DNA of 54,574 bases. Source: Candidatus Bathyarchaeota archaeon. Lineage in GTDB: Archaea > Thermoproteota > Bathyarchaeia > Bathyarchaeales > Bathycorpusculaceae. Positions 9,308-17,645 of this stretch are shown piece after piece; the first letter of the stretch is position 1, and each line of letters starts with the position of its first letter. The notes beneath the pieces were generated by a model. The model saw only the letters and a program-made list of their open reading frames with translations, ran no database searches and was not told the origin of the DNA. Both the position numbers and the translations under genes were made by a program. Location of the stretch: positions 1 to 54,574 of the forward strand of contig JAAYYI010000074.1 of NCBI GenBank assembly GCA_012515445.1, given 5' to 3'.

Positions 9308-10195
9308 TTAATTTTCGTTAGCTTGTTTCTTTAGTTTAACTGCAACTGCACCAAAAAGTATCAGTGTAAGCATCGGTAAGAGAAGTATAGCTGTTAATTC
9401 TGGAACGGTAGGTGTTGGTGCGGGCGATGATGTTATGCTTGGGGTTGGTGCGGTTGTTGGGTTATTGGTTGGTGCTTGAGTGGGGTTTGTAGTGGGGTTT
9501 GCTGGCTGAGCAGTGGGGTTGGTTGTTGGGTTAGTTGTTGGATTGGATGTTGGTTGAGTAGTAGGATTGGCTGTTGGACTACTTGTTGGGGTAGGAGTTG
9601 GAGTTGGGGTTATGGTTGGATTTGGTGTTGGTGTTGTTCCGTCTGTTGATATAAACCTGTTAGCTTCATTCCAAAGATAACTATAATACGGTGAAGACTT
9701 TGAAACAGTTGATGAGCTACCACCACCAAAAGTACCACCGTACATCGTTTCATAGTAATTATAGCCATATTCTAAGTCATCGGGAAATCCATCTTTATCT
9801 GAATCTTCAAAGATACTTACTCTAAATAGTTCAGCATTTGGGAATGCTTTAGCAAGTGTATCATTACCTAGTTGAAGTTGTAACTTTTGGGTATCTGTGA
9901 GTTGACCATTTTTAGCGTGTTCAAAGCTTCTCATAGCTACAATTGCCATATCTTCATAGTTTCTAGTGTAGGTCTTGTTGCTTCCAAAATAAACGAATGT
10001 AACATCAAACCCTTTGCTTTCTAAGCTATCAACAACAAATTGGGCTTCTGCTGATATAGATTCAGGGATAGCTGTTGGCGTTGGTGTTGGGTCTTGAGTG
10101 CCAGTTTGTGCGTTTACCGTGATTAAATTCAGAGTAAAAACAGACGAACAAATAATCAATGCAATGAATAATAGACTAATGATTGTCTTTTTCAT
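9308..10195 (-). CDS. Exported surface protein with calcium-binding-like loop and Thr-Pro stalk
   Basis: A 295-residue protein: signal peptide (1-29), a short TPTPT stretch, a globular alpha/beta domain (about 45-185), then a Thr/Asn-Pro stalk (about 190-262) and a C-terminal [10 protein letters not shown], hydrophobic helix and KLKK tail. The globular domain holds [10 protein letters not shown] (about residue 131), a DxDxDG loop of the type used to bind calcium in thrombospondin type 3 and EF-hand-like repeats. The tail matches the PEF-CTERM-like tails at 5269 and 7114. AAGGAG lies upstream of the ATG. Its promoter region is shared with the next gene (see 10218). Confidence 0.75.
   Translation of the reverse strand: MKKTIISLLFIALIICSSVFTLNLITVNAQTGTQDPTPTPTAIPESISAEAQFVVDSLESKGFDVTFVYFGSNKTYTRNYEDMAIVAMRSFEHAKNGQLTDTQKLQLQLGNDTLAKAFPNAELFRVSIFEDSDKDGFPDDLEYGYNYYETMYGGTFGGGSSSTVSKSSPYYSYLWNEANRFISTDGTTPTPNPTITPTPTPTPTSSPTANPTTQPTSNPTTNPTTNPTAQPANPTTNPTQAPTNNPTTAPTPSITSSPAPTPTVPELTAILLLPMLTLILFGAVAVKLKKQANEN
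9403..9634 (-). repeat. Low-complexity Pro/Thr/Asn-coding repeat
   Basis: Imperfect units built from GGTTGG, GGGTTG and TTGTTGG on the plus strand encode NPTTNPT-type repeats of the stalk. It is coding, not a mobile repeat. Confidence 0.65.
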
Positions 10196-10217
10196 TAGGA
10201 CTTAAACTCCTTAACGT

Positions 10218-10285
10218 GTTACCGCTTAGACGCTTGTTATGGCTTTTATAATTTTGCTCAAAAACCGAACCCTGAAGTAGAAGCC
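10218..10285 (-). promoter_or_regulatory. Promoter block 1, shared with the neighbouring gene
   Basis: Some 68 bp upstream of the gene ending at 10195 match the block at 11343-11410. On the minus strand the shared parts are AGGGTTCGGTTTTTGA, a TATA-like AAAATTATAAAAG (10243-10255), and AAGCGGTAAC at the leader. The TATA box would start transcription near 10220, leaving a leader of about 25 bases. Confidence 0.55.
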
Positions 10286-10349
10286 CAATTAAGGGTGGGT
10301 AGCATCTATCCGCGGGAAAAGGTCTTTTTGTTTATAAAAAAGAAAAGGG

Positions 10350-11321
10350 TTAGGAGCTTGGAATTTCTACTTTCCATAGTAATGCAGTTGATGGCGGCTG
10401 GGAGCCAAAGAATACATCAGGACCGTACGCTAATGTACCAAATGGCTTAGTTTTAAGTTCCTCAAAGATGTAGCTTCGGGATATTGTTTGGTTGTAGAAT
10501 AGTGAGCCAAACATGCCGTATTGTGGTAATCCACCTGAACCGTCTTTGTAATACATCTTGAATGTTGATTCGTCGATTTTCGTGTCAGGGTTCTCGTTTT
10601 TCAATGTGTAAGTGATTGTGTATTGATAACTGCCAGCAGTTTCTATGACTGTTAAGCTCGTTAATGTGACTGTTAAATTGTCTGAAGCCTTGTATGGAAC
10701 ATTAAGTTGTAGGTATGTTGGGGTCGGTGTAGGTGAAGGAGTGGGAGTAGACGTAGGGCTTGTAGTTGGATTAGGTGTAGGTATAAAGGTTGGTACTGAG
10801 GATGGCGGAGGTTCAAGGTCAGCAATACGCACTAAGTTAAGATTGATTGTCTGGTCTGGGTATTCTCCATTATAGATTAATTTGTAGTCAGAGGGTGTTA
10901 TGTTTTCGACAACACCAAATGTTAAGTTCATTCCCGATACAGTATTTACCCCTAACCCGTGGGAGCCAATTTCAAATAATTCGCCGTTAGGTTTAACCAA
11001 GGTGAAGTTATCGGCTGACAGGTTTGGAAGCTTGGTAGTATCATACATAAGCTCTATACTTACCCAACTAACGAAAGTGCCGTCGTCATAGTTTCGGTAT
11101 TCTATCCCTGTTGTCCTGTATTGAATAGAAACCGTTTCAATTGAAGGGGCAGGTGTTGCAGTTGGGGTTACTGTTGGTTGAGGCGTTGATTGTGTTGGTT
11201 CTGGTGTGGGCGTTGCAGAAGGTTGAGCTTTAGGTGCTAATGCTTGGTAAGCTACTGTTCCGCCTATCGCACAGATAACAACAATTACTATTGTTAGAAC
11301 AGCTATGATTTTCTTGTCCAT
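10350..11321 (-). CDS. Membrane-anchored surface protein with two beta domains and Thr-Pro linkers
   Basis: A 323-residue protein. Residues 5-28 form an uncleaved signal anchor. A Pro/Thr stalk (30-60) leads to a first beta domain (about 62-170). A second Pro/Thr linker (174-205) joins a second beta domain (206-323) whose strand pattern and position after a linker resemble DUF4352/telomeric-repeat-binding-like extracellular beta sandwiches. There is no C-terminal membrane helix, so it is anchored by its N-terminus, unlike its neighbours. The ATG follows AAGGA at a spacing of six. It shares its upstream sequence with the gene at 9308-10195. Confidence 0.7.
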   Translation of the reverse strand: MDKKIIAVLTIVIVVICAIGGTVAYQALAPKAQPSATPTPEPTQSTPQPTVTPTATPAPSIETVSIQYRTTGIEYRNYDDGTFVSWVSIELMYDTTKLPNLSADNFTLVKPNGELFEIGSHGLGVNTVSGMNLTFGVVENITPSDYKLIYNGEYPDQTINLNLVRIADLEPPPSSVPTFIPTPNPTTSPTSTPTPSPTPTPTYLQLNVPYKASDNLTVTLTSLTVIETAGSYQYTITYTLKNENPDTKIDESTFKMYYKDGSGGLPQYGMFGSLFYNQTISRSYIFEELKTKPFGTLAYGPDVFFGSQPPSTALLWKVEIPSS

Positions 11322-11342
11322 TTTATTCCTTCATTGTCTAAA

Positions 11343-11410
11343 GTTACCGCTTAGGTGCTTGGTTGTTCTTTTATGAGTTTTGTTCAAAAACCGAACCCTA
11401 ACAGAAAGCC
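11343..11410 (-). promoter_or_regulatory. Promoter block 2, shared with the neighbouring gene
   Basis: This block repeats the sequence at 10218-10285 with about 75% identity: TCAAAAACCGAACCCT, the TTTTAT box and GTTACCGCTTAG all recur at equal spacing. It lies just upstream of the gene ending at 11321. Confidence 0.55.
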
Positions 11411-11537
11411 AGATATTGTTAAGATGTTATCCCCCACCATCATACGCCAAATGGCACCCATTTCCATAGAACACCCAAATAGTTCATAAAATGCAAGAGT
11501 TGGGTCAAGTTTTGAATTATATGTGTTGAGTTAAAAG

Positions 11538-11610
11538 AGCTGGGGATGGGAATTGAACCCATATAAAGCAGCTCTGCAGGCTACCGCCTCAGCGATTCGG
11601 CCACCCCAGC
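11538..11610 (-). tRNA. tRNA-Cys (GCA)
   Basis: A complete cloverleaf on the minus strand. The acceptor strands GCTGGGG and CCCCAGC pair fully. The anticodon stem GTAGC/GCTGC encloses loop CTGCAGA with anticodon GCA. The T stem ATGGG/CCCAT encloses TTCAATT, and the discriminator is T. CCA is not encoded. Its 3' 26 bases recur at 8829, imperfectly at 7984, and within the decayed copy at 6860. Confidence 0.93.
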
Positions 11611-11687
11611 GTATATTCTAGGCTAATGCGTAACATAAAAGATTTATCTATATTAACATTCTTTCTGCCAATCAAGCCGCGGCACGG

Positions 11688-12053
11688 TTAAGCCTTCTTG
11701 TATGCCACACCTGAAAAGAACGCCACAAGCTTTTCCCCATTTTTGACTTCAACATGGTAGAGCCCAGTGGTTCTGCCGTCCGAAATACGGTTAGCTTCCG
11801 CAATCAAAACATCACCAACCGCGCTGGGGCGAAGATAGTTTATGCTAGCCTGCAACGCAACCGCAACGTTGTCACCATAATTGCAGGCGTGGGCAAACGC
11901 GTAATCCGCCAACGCAAAAATAGCTGCGCCATGTGTGAATCCTAACGCGTTAGTGTGGATTTTCTCTACTTGCATGCTGGCTTTGCAGTGGCCGTCTTGT
12001 GATTCCAATACTTTTATGCCTAATGCTTCGGCGAGGTGGTCTGTGCCCTTCAT
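11688..12053 (-). CDS. paaI: PaaI-family hotdog-fold thioesterase
   Basis: A 121-residue single hotdog domain. It has the family signature HGAAIFALADYAFAHA (about residues 41-56; the Asp is the usual catalytic or near-catalytic acid) and the strand LRPSAVGDVLIAEA. PaaI-type enzymes hydrolyse aryl- and phenylacetyl-CoA esters. It is the last gene of the transport and indolepyruvate-oxidoreductase cluster, and its ATG overlaps the livM stop by four bases, so the two are translationally coupled. Its place fits a CoA-recycling role alongside PaaK and IorAB. The exact acyl group is inferred from context only. Confidence 0.85.
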   Translation of the reverse strand: MKGTDHLAEALGIKVLESQDGHCKASMQVEKIHTNALGFTHGAAIFALADYAFAHACNYGDNVAVALQASINYLRPSAVGDVLIAEANRISDGRTTGLYHVEVKNGEKLVAFFSGVAYKKA

Positions 12054-13156
12054 TTCTTCTTTTCCTCAGGGGCTTTCTTCTTTTCTCTCTCGCCGGACGA
12101 GTTGAACTTGTCATAGAGCGATATAACGCCTTTAGGCATGAAGATGACGATTAACACCAGTATTACGCCGATGATGATCAGACTAAGAGGTGGACCAACA
12201 TCAGCGATTCCCGGGAAGAACCCTCCTAAAGCGCCATGCAACCCCTCTGAAACGGAAGGCAAAGCAAGTAGCTGCTGAACAGATATGAGGATACCTGCAC
12301 CGATGATTGGCCCTATAACTGTTCCTAAGCCTCCGATTACAGCCATGATTAGAGGCGCAAACGAGTTCGCGGGCGCAAAAATCGAGTTGTCCACATAACG
12401 GATGAAGTACACGTATAAGCTTCCAGCCATACCCGCGAAGAATGTGCTGATAACGAAGGCTATGAGCTTGTACTTGGCGGTGTTTATACCAATCATCTTT
12501 GCTTCCGCTTCGTTGCCATGAATAGCACGGAAAGCTAAACCCAAACGGAACTTGTTCATGATAAGATACATAATCAGAATAGACGCGAAAGCTGAAGCTG
12601 TTACCAGTATATAGAACGGGTAACCTTTAGGCACAAGTGTCGCCGGAGCGAAGCCGTCTATTCCGTGGGTTAAGAAGTCAAGCTGGCTAGAGACACTCTC
12701 CACGATCACGGAGAAGCCGAATGTAACCATTGCGAGGTACCATGCTTTTAGTCTAACACACGCTAAACCGATGAGTAAACCCAGGCCAGCTGAGATTAAG
12801 CCGCCCAGAATCATCACCAGCACCTGCAGTGTTACAGACGCTACGCCAATGGGTAAGCGATCCAATCCGGAGAGAGCAGCTAACGCAGTCGCGATTGAGC
12901 CGCCGATCATAGCTGAAGCGAAGCCGCCGATGCCTAAGAAGACAGCGTGTCCAAGTGAGCCCTGCCCCGAACTGGCAAGCAGGTTCCAGCTGCTGGCGTA
13001 GATAGAGAAGATAATGATAAGTGTCAGTAGTGTCAGGAAGAAGTTATCTGTGATGAATAGCGGAACTAATGCAAGTATTGCGAAGCAGCCGACGATGACT
13101 AGGAAGGCTTTGGAGCGAACGAATTGAGAGATTTTTTGCGTATTCATGTTATTCAC
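12050..13156 (-). CDS. livM: Branched-chain amino acid ABC transporter permease LivM
   Basis: A 368-residue membrane protein with about ten helices. It matches LivM in length and in the motifs GQGSLGHAVFLGIGGF near helix 2 and GGLGTVIGPIIGAG near the C-terminus, the region that contacts the ATPases. The lysine-rich tail EKKKAPEEKKK is unusual and lies on the inner side. It overlaps livH by eight bases. It would import branched-chain, aromatic or related small acids together with LivH, LivF, LivG and the binding proteins of the same cluster. Confidence 0.93.
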   Translation of the reverse strand: MNNMNTQKISQFVRSKAFLVIVGCFAILALVPLFITDNFFLTLLTLIIIFSIYASSWNLLASSGQGSLGHAVFLGIGGFASAMIGGSIATALAALSGLDRLPIGVASVTLQVLVMILGGLISAGLGLLIGLACVRLKAWYLAMVTFGFSVIVESVSSQLDFLTHGIDGFAPATLVPKGYPFYILVTASAFASILIMYLIMNKFRLGLAFRAIHGNEAEAKMIGINTAKYKLIAFVISTFFAGMAGSLYVYFIRYVDNSIFAPANSFAPLIMAVIGGLGTVIGPIIGAGILISVQQLLALPSVSEGLHGALGGFFPGIADVGPPLSLIIIGVILVLIVIFMPKGVISLYDKFNSSGEREKKKAPEEKKK

Positions 13157-14021
13157 CTTTTACTCCAAAGATACCCTTTGGTCTAACGATTAACACTACG
13201 ATCAGTAACGCGAAGGCAACTGCACTGCCCCAGATACCACCCAGAAACAGCGTCGCCAACTGTTCAGCTATACCGTAGAGTAAGCCTCCTACGATGGCGC
13301 CTTTAATGCTACCTAAGCCGCCCAGGATGATTATGGCAAAGCCGATTATGGTTGGCATTGCGCCTATCTGGTAGTTGAAGGAGAATATGATGCCGTACAA
13401 TCCGCCGGCACACGCCGCTAACGCAGCGCCCAACGCGAAGGTTATCATATAGATTTTTTCGATGTTAACGCCCATAAGCTGAGCCGCGGTGTCTTTCTGG
13501 CTTGTAGCCTGCATCGCTAACCCAATTTTTGTCTTCTTAATTAGAAGACCAAAAGCAACAAGCGCCAACACAACCACAACCACTGCGACCACGCGGTCAT
13601 AAGTAATAGATATGCTTGACAAATCCAGAATCATGTTGTTGAAGGGGCTGATGATCTGTTTTGAGCGGTCACCCCAAATCAGCAGTGCAACGTTCTCGAA
13701 GATATAAATTAAGCCTAAGCTGATGAATATTTCGTTAAGCTTATCCGTGCCAAGTATACGCCTAAACGTCAACCGCTCAACAGCTATACCTAGCACCGCC
13801 ACGATCGGCATAGTGAACACGATCGCGAGGTACGCGTTTAAACCGAAAGTGACAGTTAAAGTCCACGTCAAGTAGGCGCCGATCATGAGCAGTTGGCCGT
13901 GAGCAAAGTTGACCAGTTTCATGACACCGAAGATGATGTTCAGTCCGGTTGCTAGCAGGATGTAGACGCAGCCTATCGCAACGCCCCATACTAACGTAAG
14001 GATAATTGTAGAGATGTCCAT
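13149..14021 (-). CDS. livH: Branched-chain amino acid ABC transporter permease LivH
   Basis: A 290-residue membrane permease. It opens with the usual GCVYILLATGLNIIFGVMKL and NFAHGQLLMIGAY stretch of LivH and has the coupling motif GGLGSIKGAIVGGLLYG near residues 230-248. It is the partner of LivM in the Liv (HAAT) family. It lies between livK1 (105-bp gap) and livM (overlap). Confidence 0.93.
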   Translation of the reverse strand: MDISTIILTLVWGVAIGCVYILLATGLNIIFGVMKLVNFAHGQLLMIGAYLTWTLTVTFGLNAYLAIVFTMPIVAVLGIAVERLTFRRILGTDKLNEIFISLGLIYIFENVALLIWGDRSKQIISPFNNMILDLSSISITYDRVVAVVVVVLALVAFGLLIKKTKIGLAMQATSQKDTAAQLMGVNIEKIYMITFALGAALAACAGGLYGIIFSFNYQIGAMPTIIGFAIIILGGLGSIKGAIVGGLLYGIAEQLATLFLGGIWGSAVAFALLIVVLIVRPKGIFGVKGE

Positions 14022-14099
14022 CTTGGGCCGTTTCCTTTCACTGGTTTGGCGGTTGCATTACTTTCTCAAAATGACTATTTAAAATATAGGTTTTAAAGA

Positions 14100-14118
14100 T
14101 AAAAAAGAAAGAAAAAAG
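14100..14118 (-). terminator. Pyrimidine tract after livK copy 1
   Basis: On the minus strand AACTTTTTTCTTTCTTTTTT follows the stop of livK1 within about ten bases. It lies inside the cluster and may lower expression of the permeases relative to the binding proteins, an arrangement common in ABC importer operons. Confidence 0.4.
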
Positions 14119-14126
14119 TTGGGCTA

Positions 14127-15491
14127 CTATGGGTGCCCGGCTACATAATTGTCCGGCAGAACAAAGTCTGTCTGCTTAAAGTTACTTATGCCCGGTGCAG
14201 TTGCTGGCCAAACGATTTGTGCTCTTAACGTATCCATTGGAGCATTCCAAGTGAGTTGCTCCATGAAGGTTAACGCGTTGATTTCGTGGTAGTTTATGCC
14301 TGTGTCAAACTGTATTCTGCCTGTTTTAGTAATTAGCAGACTCTGCGGCAAGTTGGTTGCTTCAAGCGCATCTCTAACTGCTGCCTTATCGAGGGTTCCT
14401 GCGCGTTCAATAGCATCTTTTGCGATAAAGAATGCGTCATAGGTGACTGCACCGTTTACACCAGGCATTACATCGTATGCCTCGGTGAAATTCATCAGGT
14501 AGGTCTGTATCGCCGGCAAATATGATGGATTCTGGAATGGGTCTGATTTAGCTTCGAGCATTTGCTTGTCGCCTGTACTGCCTAGCAGTGAATAGAATGT
14601 TGGATCTTGATTGTTTTCAACTGCAAAGTAAACAGTTTTAAGGCCCACATCGTTTAAGCCCTGCTTGATGATCGTCGGTGTCTTGTCGGGGTTATCTACT
14701 ATGAGCACTGCGTCTGGATTATTGTCGGCTATTGCGGTTATGTCTGTCTGGTAAGTGGTCGCTTTAGGATCATATGCACGTTCAATAAGCATGATTGGAA
14801 GATTTTCGGTTTCAATCCAGTATTTTGTTGCTTTCTCTACACCTGTTCCGAAAGCGTCATTACGGTATAATATTGCAAGTCGGAAGTCACGATCAGGTGC
14901 AACCATTGGCTTCATAACTTCGTTGCAGAAGTCAACGACGGTTTTGCCATAGTCATATGTTACTGTGCAGTAGTGGAATATGTAGCTCATTCCATCTGCG
15001 TCAGTGATTGCCTGCGAATCAGTTGAGCTTAAACCGCCATAGTTACCCTGTGGGCCTCTTCTTGTAACCAGTGCATTGGATGCGCCTGTGATAATGTATG
15101 GAACTTTGTTATCGATTGCTATGACTTCGTTGGCTAAGGTACCTGCGCTGCCGTATCCTCCGATCAGCAAATCAACATTTCCTGATTCAACTTCACGCTT
15201 TACGGGTGTAACAGCGTTTCCTGGAGAATCATCCACTGTATCGATACTGATCAGTTTGATAGGTGCGTAAGCGCCCCACGCTGCCACGTAGATGCCGCCT
15301 GCAGCGTTGATTTCATCTACTGCAAGCTGAGCGGCACGCGACATGTCCTGACCGAGTGGCTGACCCGAAATTGGCGCCACCAAGCCTATTCTGATTTCGC
15401 GAGCACTAGTCTGAGGTACAAGCTGCCATGCGGCTACTGCGGAGACTGCGATTATTAAGACGACAACTATTGCTAACAGTTTTTTCTGCAA
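14127..15491 (-). CDS. livK: Liv-type substrate-binding protein, copy 1
   Basis: A 454-residue periplasmic-binding-protein type I. An N-terminal signal anchor (residues 1-30) has no lipobox cysteine. The two lobes show EIRIGLVAPISGQPLGQDM, INAAGGIYVA and YGSAGTLANEVIAIDNKVPYI, the amide-ligand-binding signature of LivK/LivJ-like proteins. It is about 60-65% identical by eye to the adjacent copy 2, so the pair is a tandem duplication. The ligand is probably an amino acid or an aryl or short organic acid. Because the receptors are two, substrate range could differ between them. Confidence 0.9.
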   Translation of the reverse strand: MQKKLLAIVVVLIIAVSAVAAWQLVPQTSAREIRIGLVAPISGQPLGQDMSRAAQLAVDEINAAGGIYVAAWGAYAPIKLISIDTVDDSPGNAVTPVKREVESGNVDLLIGGYGSAGTLANEVIAIDNKVPYIITGASNALVTRRGPQGNYGGLSSTDSQAITDADGMSYIFHYCTVTYDYGKTVVDFCNEVMKPMVAPDRDFRLAILYRNDAFGTGVEKATKYWIETENLPIMLIERAYDPKATTYQTDITAIADNNPDAVLIVDNPDKTPTIIKQGLNDVGLKTVYFAVENNQDPTFYSLLGSTGDKQMLEAKSDPFQNPSYLPAIQTYLMNFTEAYDVMPGVNGAVTYDAFFIAKDAIERAGTLDKAAVRDALEATNLPQSLLITKTGRIQFDTGINYHEINALTFMEQLTWNAPMDTLRAQIVWPATAPGISNFKQTDFVLPDNYVAGHP

Positions 15492-15606
15492 GTTATCCTG
15501 CTCCCTTTAAAGCTATATTTGCGTTTTTACAGCTAATAAAACTAACTGCTAAGCCACATTACACTCTACTAACCGTTTAAAAAAACAAGCACAAACAAGC
15601 TAATCT

Positions 15607-15624
15607 TGAAAAAGAAAGTAAAAG
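15607..15624 (-). terminator. Pyrimidine tract after livK copy 2
   Basis: On the minus strand CTTTTACTTTCTTTTTCA follows the stop of livK2, in the same place as the tract after copy 1. Confidence 0.35.
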
Positions 15625-15633
15625 GGAGGCTAC

Positions 15634-17001
15634 TTATGGGTAGCCTGCTTGGTAGCCTTCAGGCAGAACAAAATCAGCCTGCTTCAATGTTCCGATTCCC
15701 GGCGCTGTTTGAGGCCAAATAATCTTCGCTTTCAGTGCGTTTGCTGCTTGATCCCAGTAGGTCTGCTCAATGAAGGTCACTGGCTGAATCTCGTGGTAGT
15801 TTCCGCCTGTGCTGAACTCGATTTTGCCTGTCTCCGTCATGATAAGCATCTGGTTCATATTACAGTTTTCGATTGCTTCCCGAACTGCTGCCTTATCAAC
15901 TGTCCCTGCGGTTTCAATTGCATTTTTAGCGATATAGAAGGCGTCGTAGGTTCCTGCGCCCATCATACCCGGCATTACACCGTAGGCAGCGTAGAATTTC
16001 TCTGTGTACTCCTCAACTGCAGGCAGATAAGAAGGCACCATGAATGGATCCATCTTTGACTCTAACACTTGACCTGCACCTGTACTGCCAAGTAACTGAT
16101 AGAAAACATGGTCTTGATTATTCTCTACTGCCATATAGACTGTTTTTAAGCCTACTTCGCTCCAGCCCTGCTTCATAATCAGCGGCGTCTTATCAGGGTT
16201 GTCAACGACGAATACTGCGTCGGGATGTGCAGCAGCGATAGCGGTCAAGTCAGTTTGGTAGTTAGTGGTTTTAGGGTCATAGCTTCTGTCAGCTACAACT
16301 TCGATCGGCAGGTTTCCGTCAGCTATCCAGAAAAGCGCAGCCTTTTCTACGCCTGTTCCGAATGCGTCGTTGCGGTAGAGTATTGCTAGCCGGAAGTCTC
16401 TGTCTGGCGCAACAATCGGCTTCATAACTTCATTGAAGAAGTCAATGATAGTTTTGCTGTACTGATAAGTTGTGGTGCAGTAGTGGAAAACGTAACTCAT
16501 TCCCTCTGCATCAGCGATCGCTTGAGGGCTGGTTGGATCTAAACCTCGATAGTTACCCTGTGGACCTCTGCGTGTAACAAGGTCGTTTGAAGCGCCTGTA
16601 ATGATGTAAGGCACTTTGTTTTCTATAGCCACGACCTCGTTAGCTAGTGTTCCTGCACTGCCGTATCCGCCGATCAGCAAATCAACCTGATCAGTTTCAA
16701 TAGCTCTAGTAACTGGTGTAACTGCGTTTCCGGGTGCATCATCCACTGTGTCTGCAGTTACAATCCTTACTGTTGCGTAAGCATTCCATGACGCCACATA
16801 GATTCCGCCTGCATCGTTGATTTCTTTTACTGCCAACTCTGCAGCCCGCAGCATGTCTTGACCAATCGGCTGCCCAGAGATAGGTGCGACTAAACCGATT
16901 TTGATTTCATGCTTAGTGGTAGTGGGGTAGAATTGCCACGCAGCAAAGGCCGCGATGACTACTATTACAACCGCTATGATAGCGAGAATTTTCTTTTGCA
17001 A
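15634..17001 (-). CDS. livK: Liv-type substrate-binding protein, copy 2
   Basis: A 455-residue tandem paralogue of the preceding gene with the same layout: signal anchor, lobe I opening EIKIGLVAPISGQPIGQDM, the YGSAGTLANEVVAIENKVPYI hinge, and a shared C-terminal FVLPEGYQAGYP. Differences gather in the ligand-facing loops after residue 220. It lies directly after iorB, which links the transporter to the oxidoreductase in a single transcription direction. Confidence 0.9.
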   Translation of the reverse strand: MQKKILAIIAVVIVVIAAFAAWQFYPTTTKHEIKIGLVAPISGQPIGQDMLRAAELAVKEINDAGGIYVASWNAYATVRIVTADTVDDAPGNAVTPVTRAIETDQVDLLIGGYGSAGTLANEVVAIENKVPYIITGASNDLVTRRGPQGNYRGLDPTSPQAIADAEGMSYVFHYCTTTYQYSKTIIDFFNEVMKPIVAPDRDFRLAILYRNDAFGTGVEKAALFWIADGNLPIEVVADRSYDPKTTNYQTDLTAIAAAHPDAVFVVDNPDKTPLIMKQGWSEVGLKTVYMAVENNQDHVFYQLLGSTGAGQVLESKMDPFMVPSYLPAVEEYTEKFYAAYGVMPGMMGAGTYDAFYIAKNAIETAGTVDKAAVREAIENCNMNQMLIMTETGKIEFSTGGNYHEIQPVTFIEQTYWDQAANALKAKIIWPQTAPGIGTLKQADFVLPEGYQAGYP

Positions 17002-17057
17002 ATTATTTCTCCTCTGCCCTTTTGGGGTGCTAATATGCTATGTGAGAGCTAATAAGA

Positions 17058-17645
17058 TTAACTCTTTAAGACGCTTTCTCGTCCGAGCTGGAGGGCTTGC
17101 AGGTTTAAGTTGATAAATCGCTCTTTTATTTTTCCCGCAATCGCCTGCTGGAACGACTCCACCTTAATGGGTATCTCTGGAAGCGCTGAAAGTGCACCTA
17201 AAAGAACAGTGTTAACAACAAGCATGTTACCGAGTTTCTGAGCAATCCCAAAACCATCAACTTTATGCACACTTGCCCTAGTTTCAAGCAATGTAATGAG
17301 TTCCTTCTGGGATTTGGGTTTCACACTCAACGGCATACAGCTTGGCTGAATAAGTTTCAAATTAACAATTACGTTACCGCCTGGTTTAAGCATAGGCAAA
17401 GATCGGGCGGTCTCCAGAATCTCGAAGCCAACGATCACGTCTGCTTTACCTGTTTCGATGAGTGGTGACTCAACTTTTTCGCCGATGCGTGTATACGCCA
17501 CAATGCTGCCACCACGTTGAGCCATACCGTGGATTTCGGCTTTTGCGACATCGAATCCTTCTAGCATAGCGGCTTCACAGTAAATGTCGCTGAGTACAAC
17601 TACACCTTGACCGCCGACACCACTAAAAACAACATCTAGCTTCAA
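17058..17645 (-). CDS. iorB: Indolepyruvate ferredoxin oxidoreductase, beta subunit
   Basis: A 195-residue gamma-domain subunit of the 2-oxoacid:ferredoxin oxidoreductase family. It opens DVVFSGVGGQGVVVLSDI, followed by AEIHGMAQRGGSIVAYTRIG, both standard for IorB and for POR gamma. It joins IorA to form the enzyme that oxidises aryl-pyruvates, from Trp, Phe or Tyr transamination, to aryl-acetyl-CoA with reduction of ferredoxin. It starts on the base next to the iorA stop, a coupled pair. Confidence 0.94.
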   Translation of the reverse strand: MKLDVVFSGVGGQGVVVLSDIYCEAAMLEGFDVAKAEIHGMAQRGGSIVAYTRIGEKVESPLIETGKADVIVGFEILETARSLPMLKPGGNVIVNLKLIQPSCMPLSVKPKSQKELITLLETRASVHKVDGFGIAQKLGNMLVVNTVLLGALSALPEIPIKVESFQQAIAGKIKERFINLNLQALQLGRESVLKS

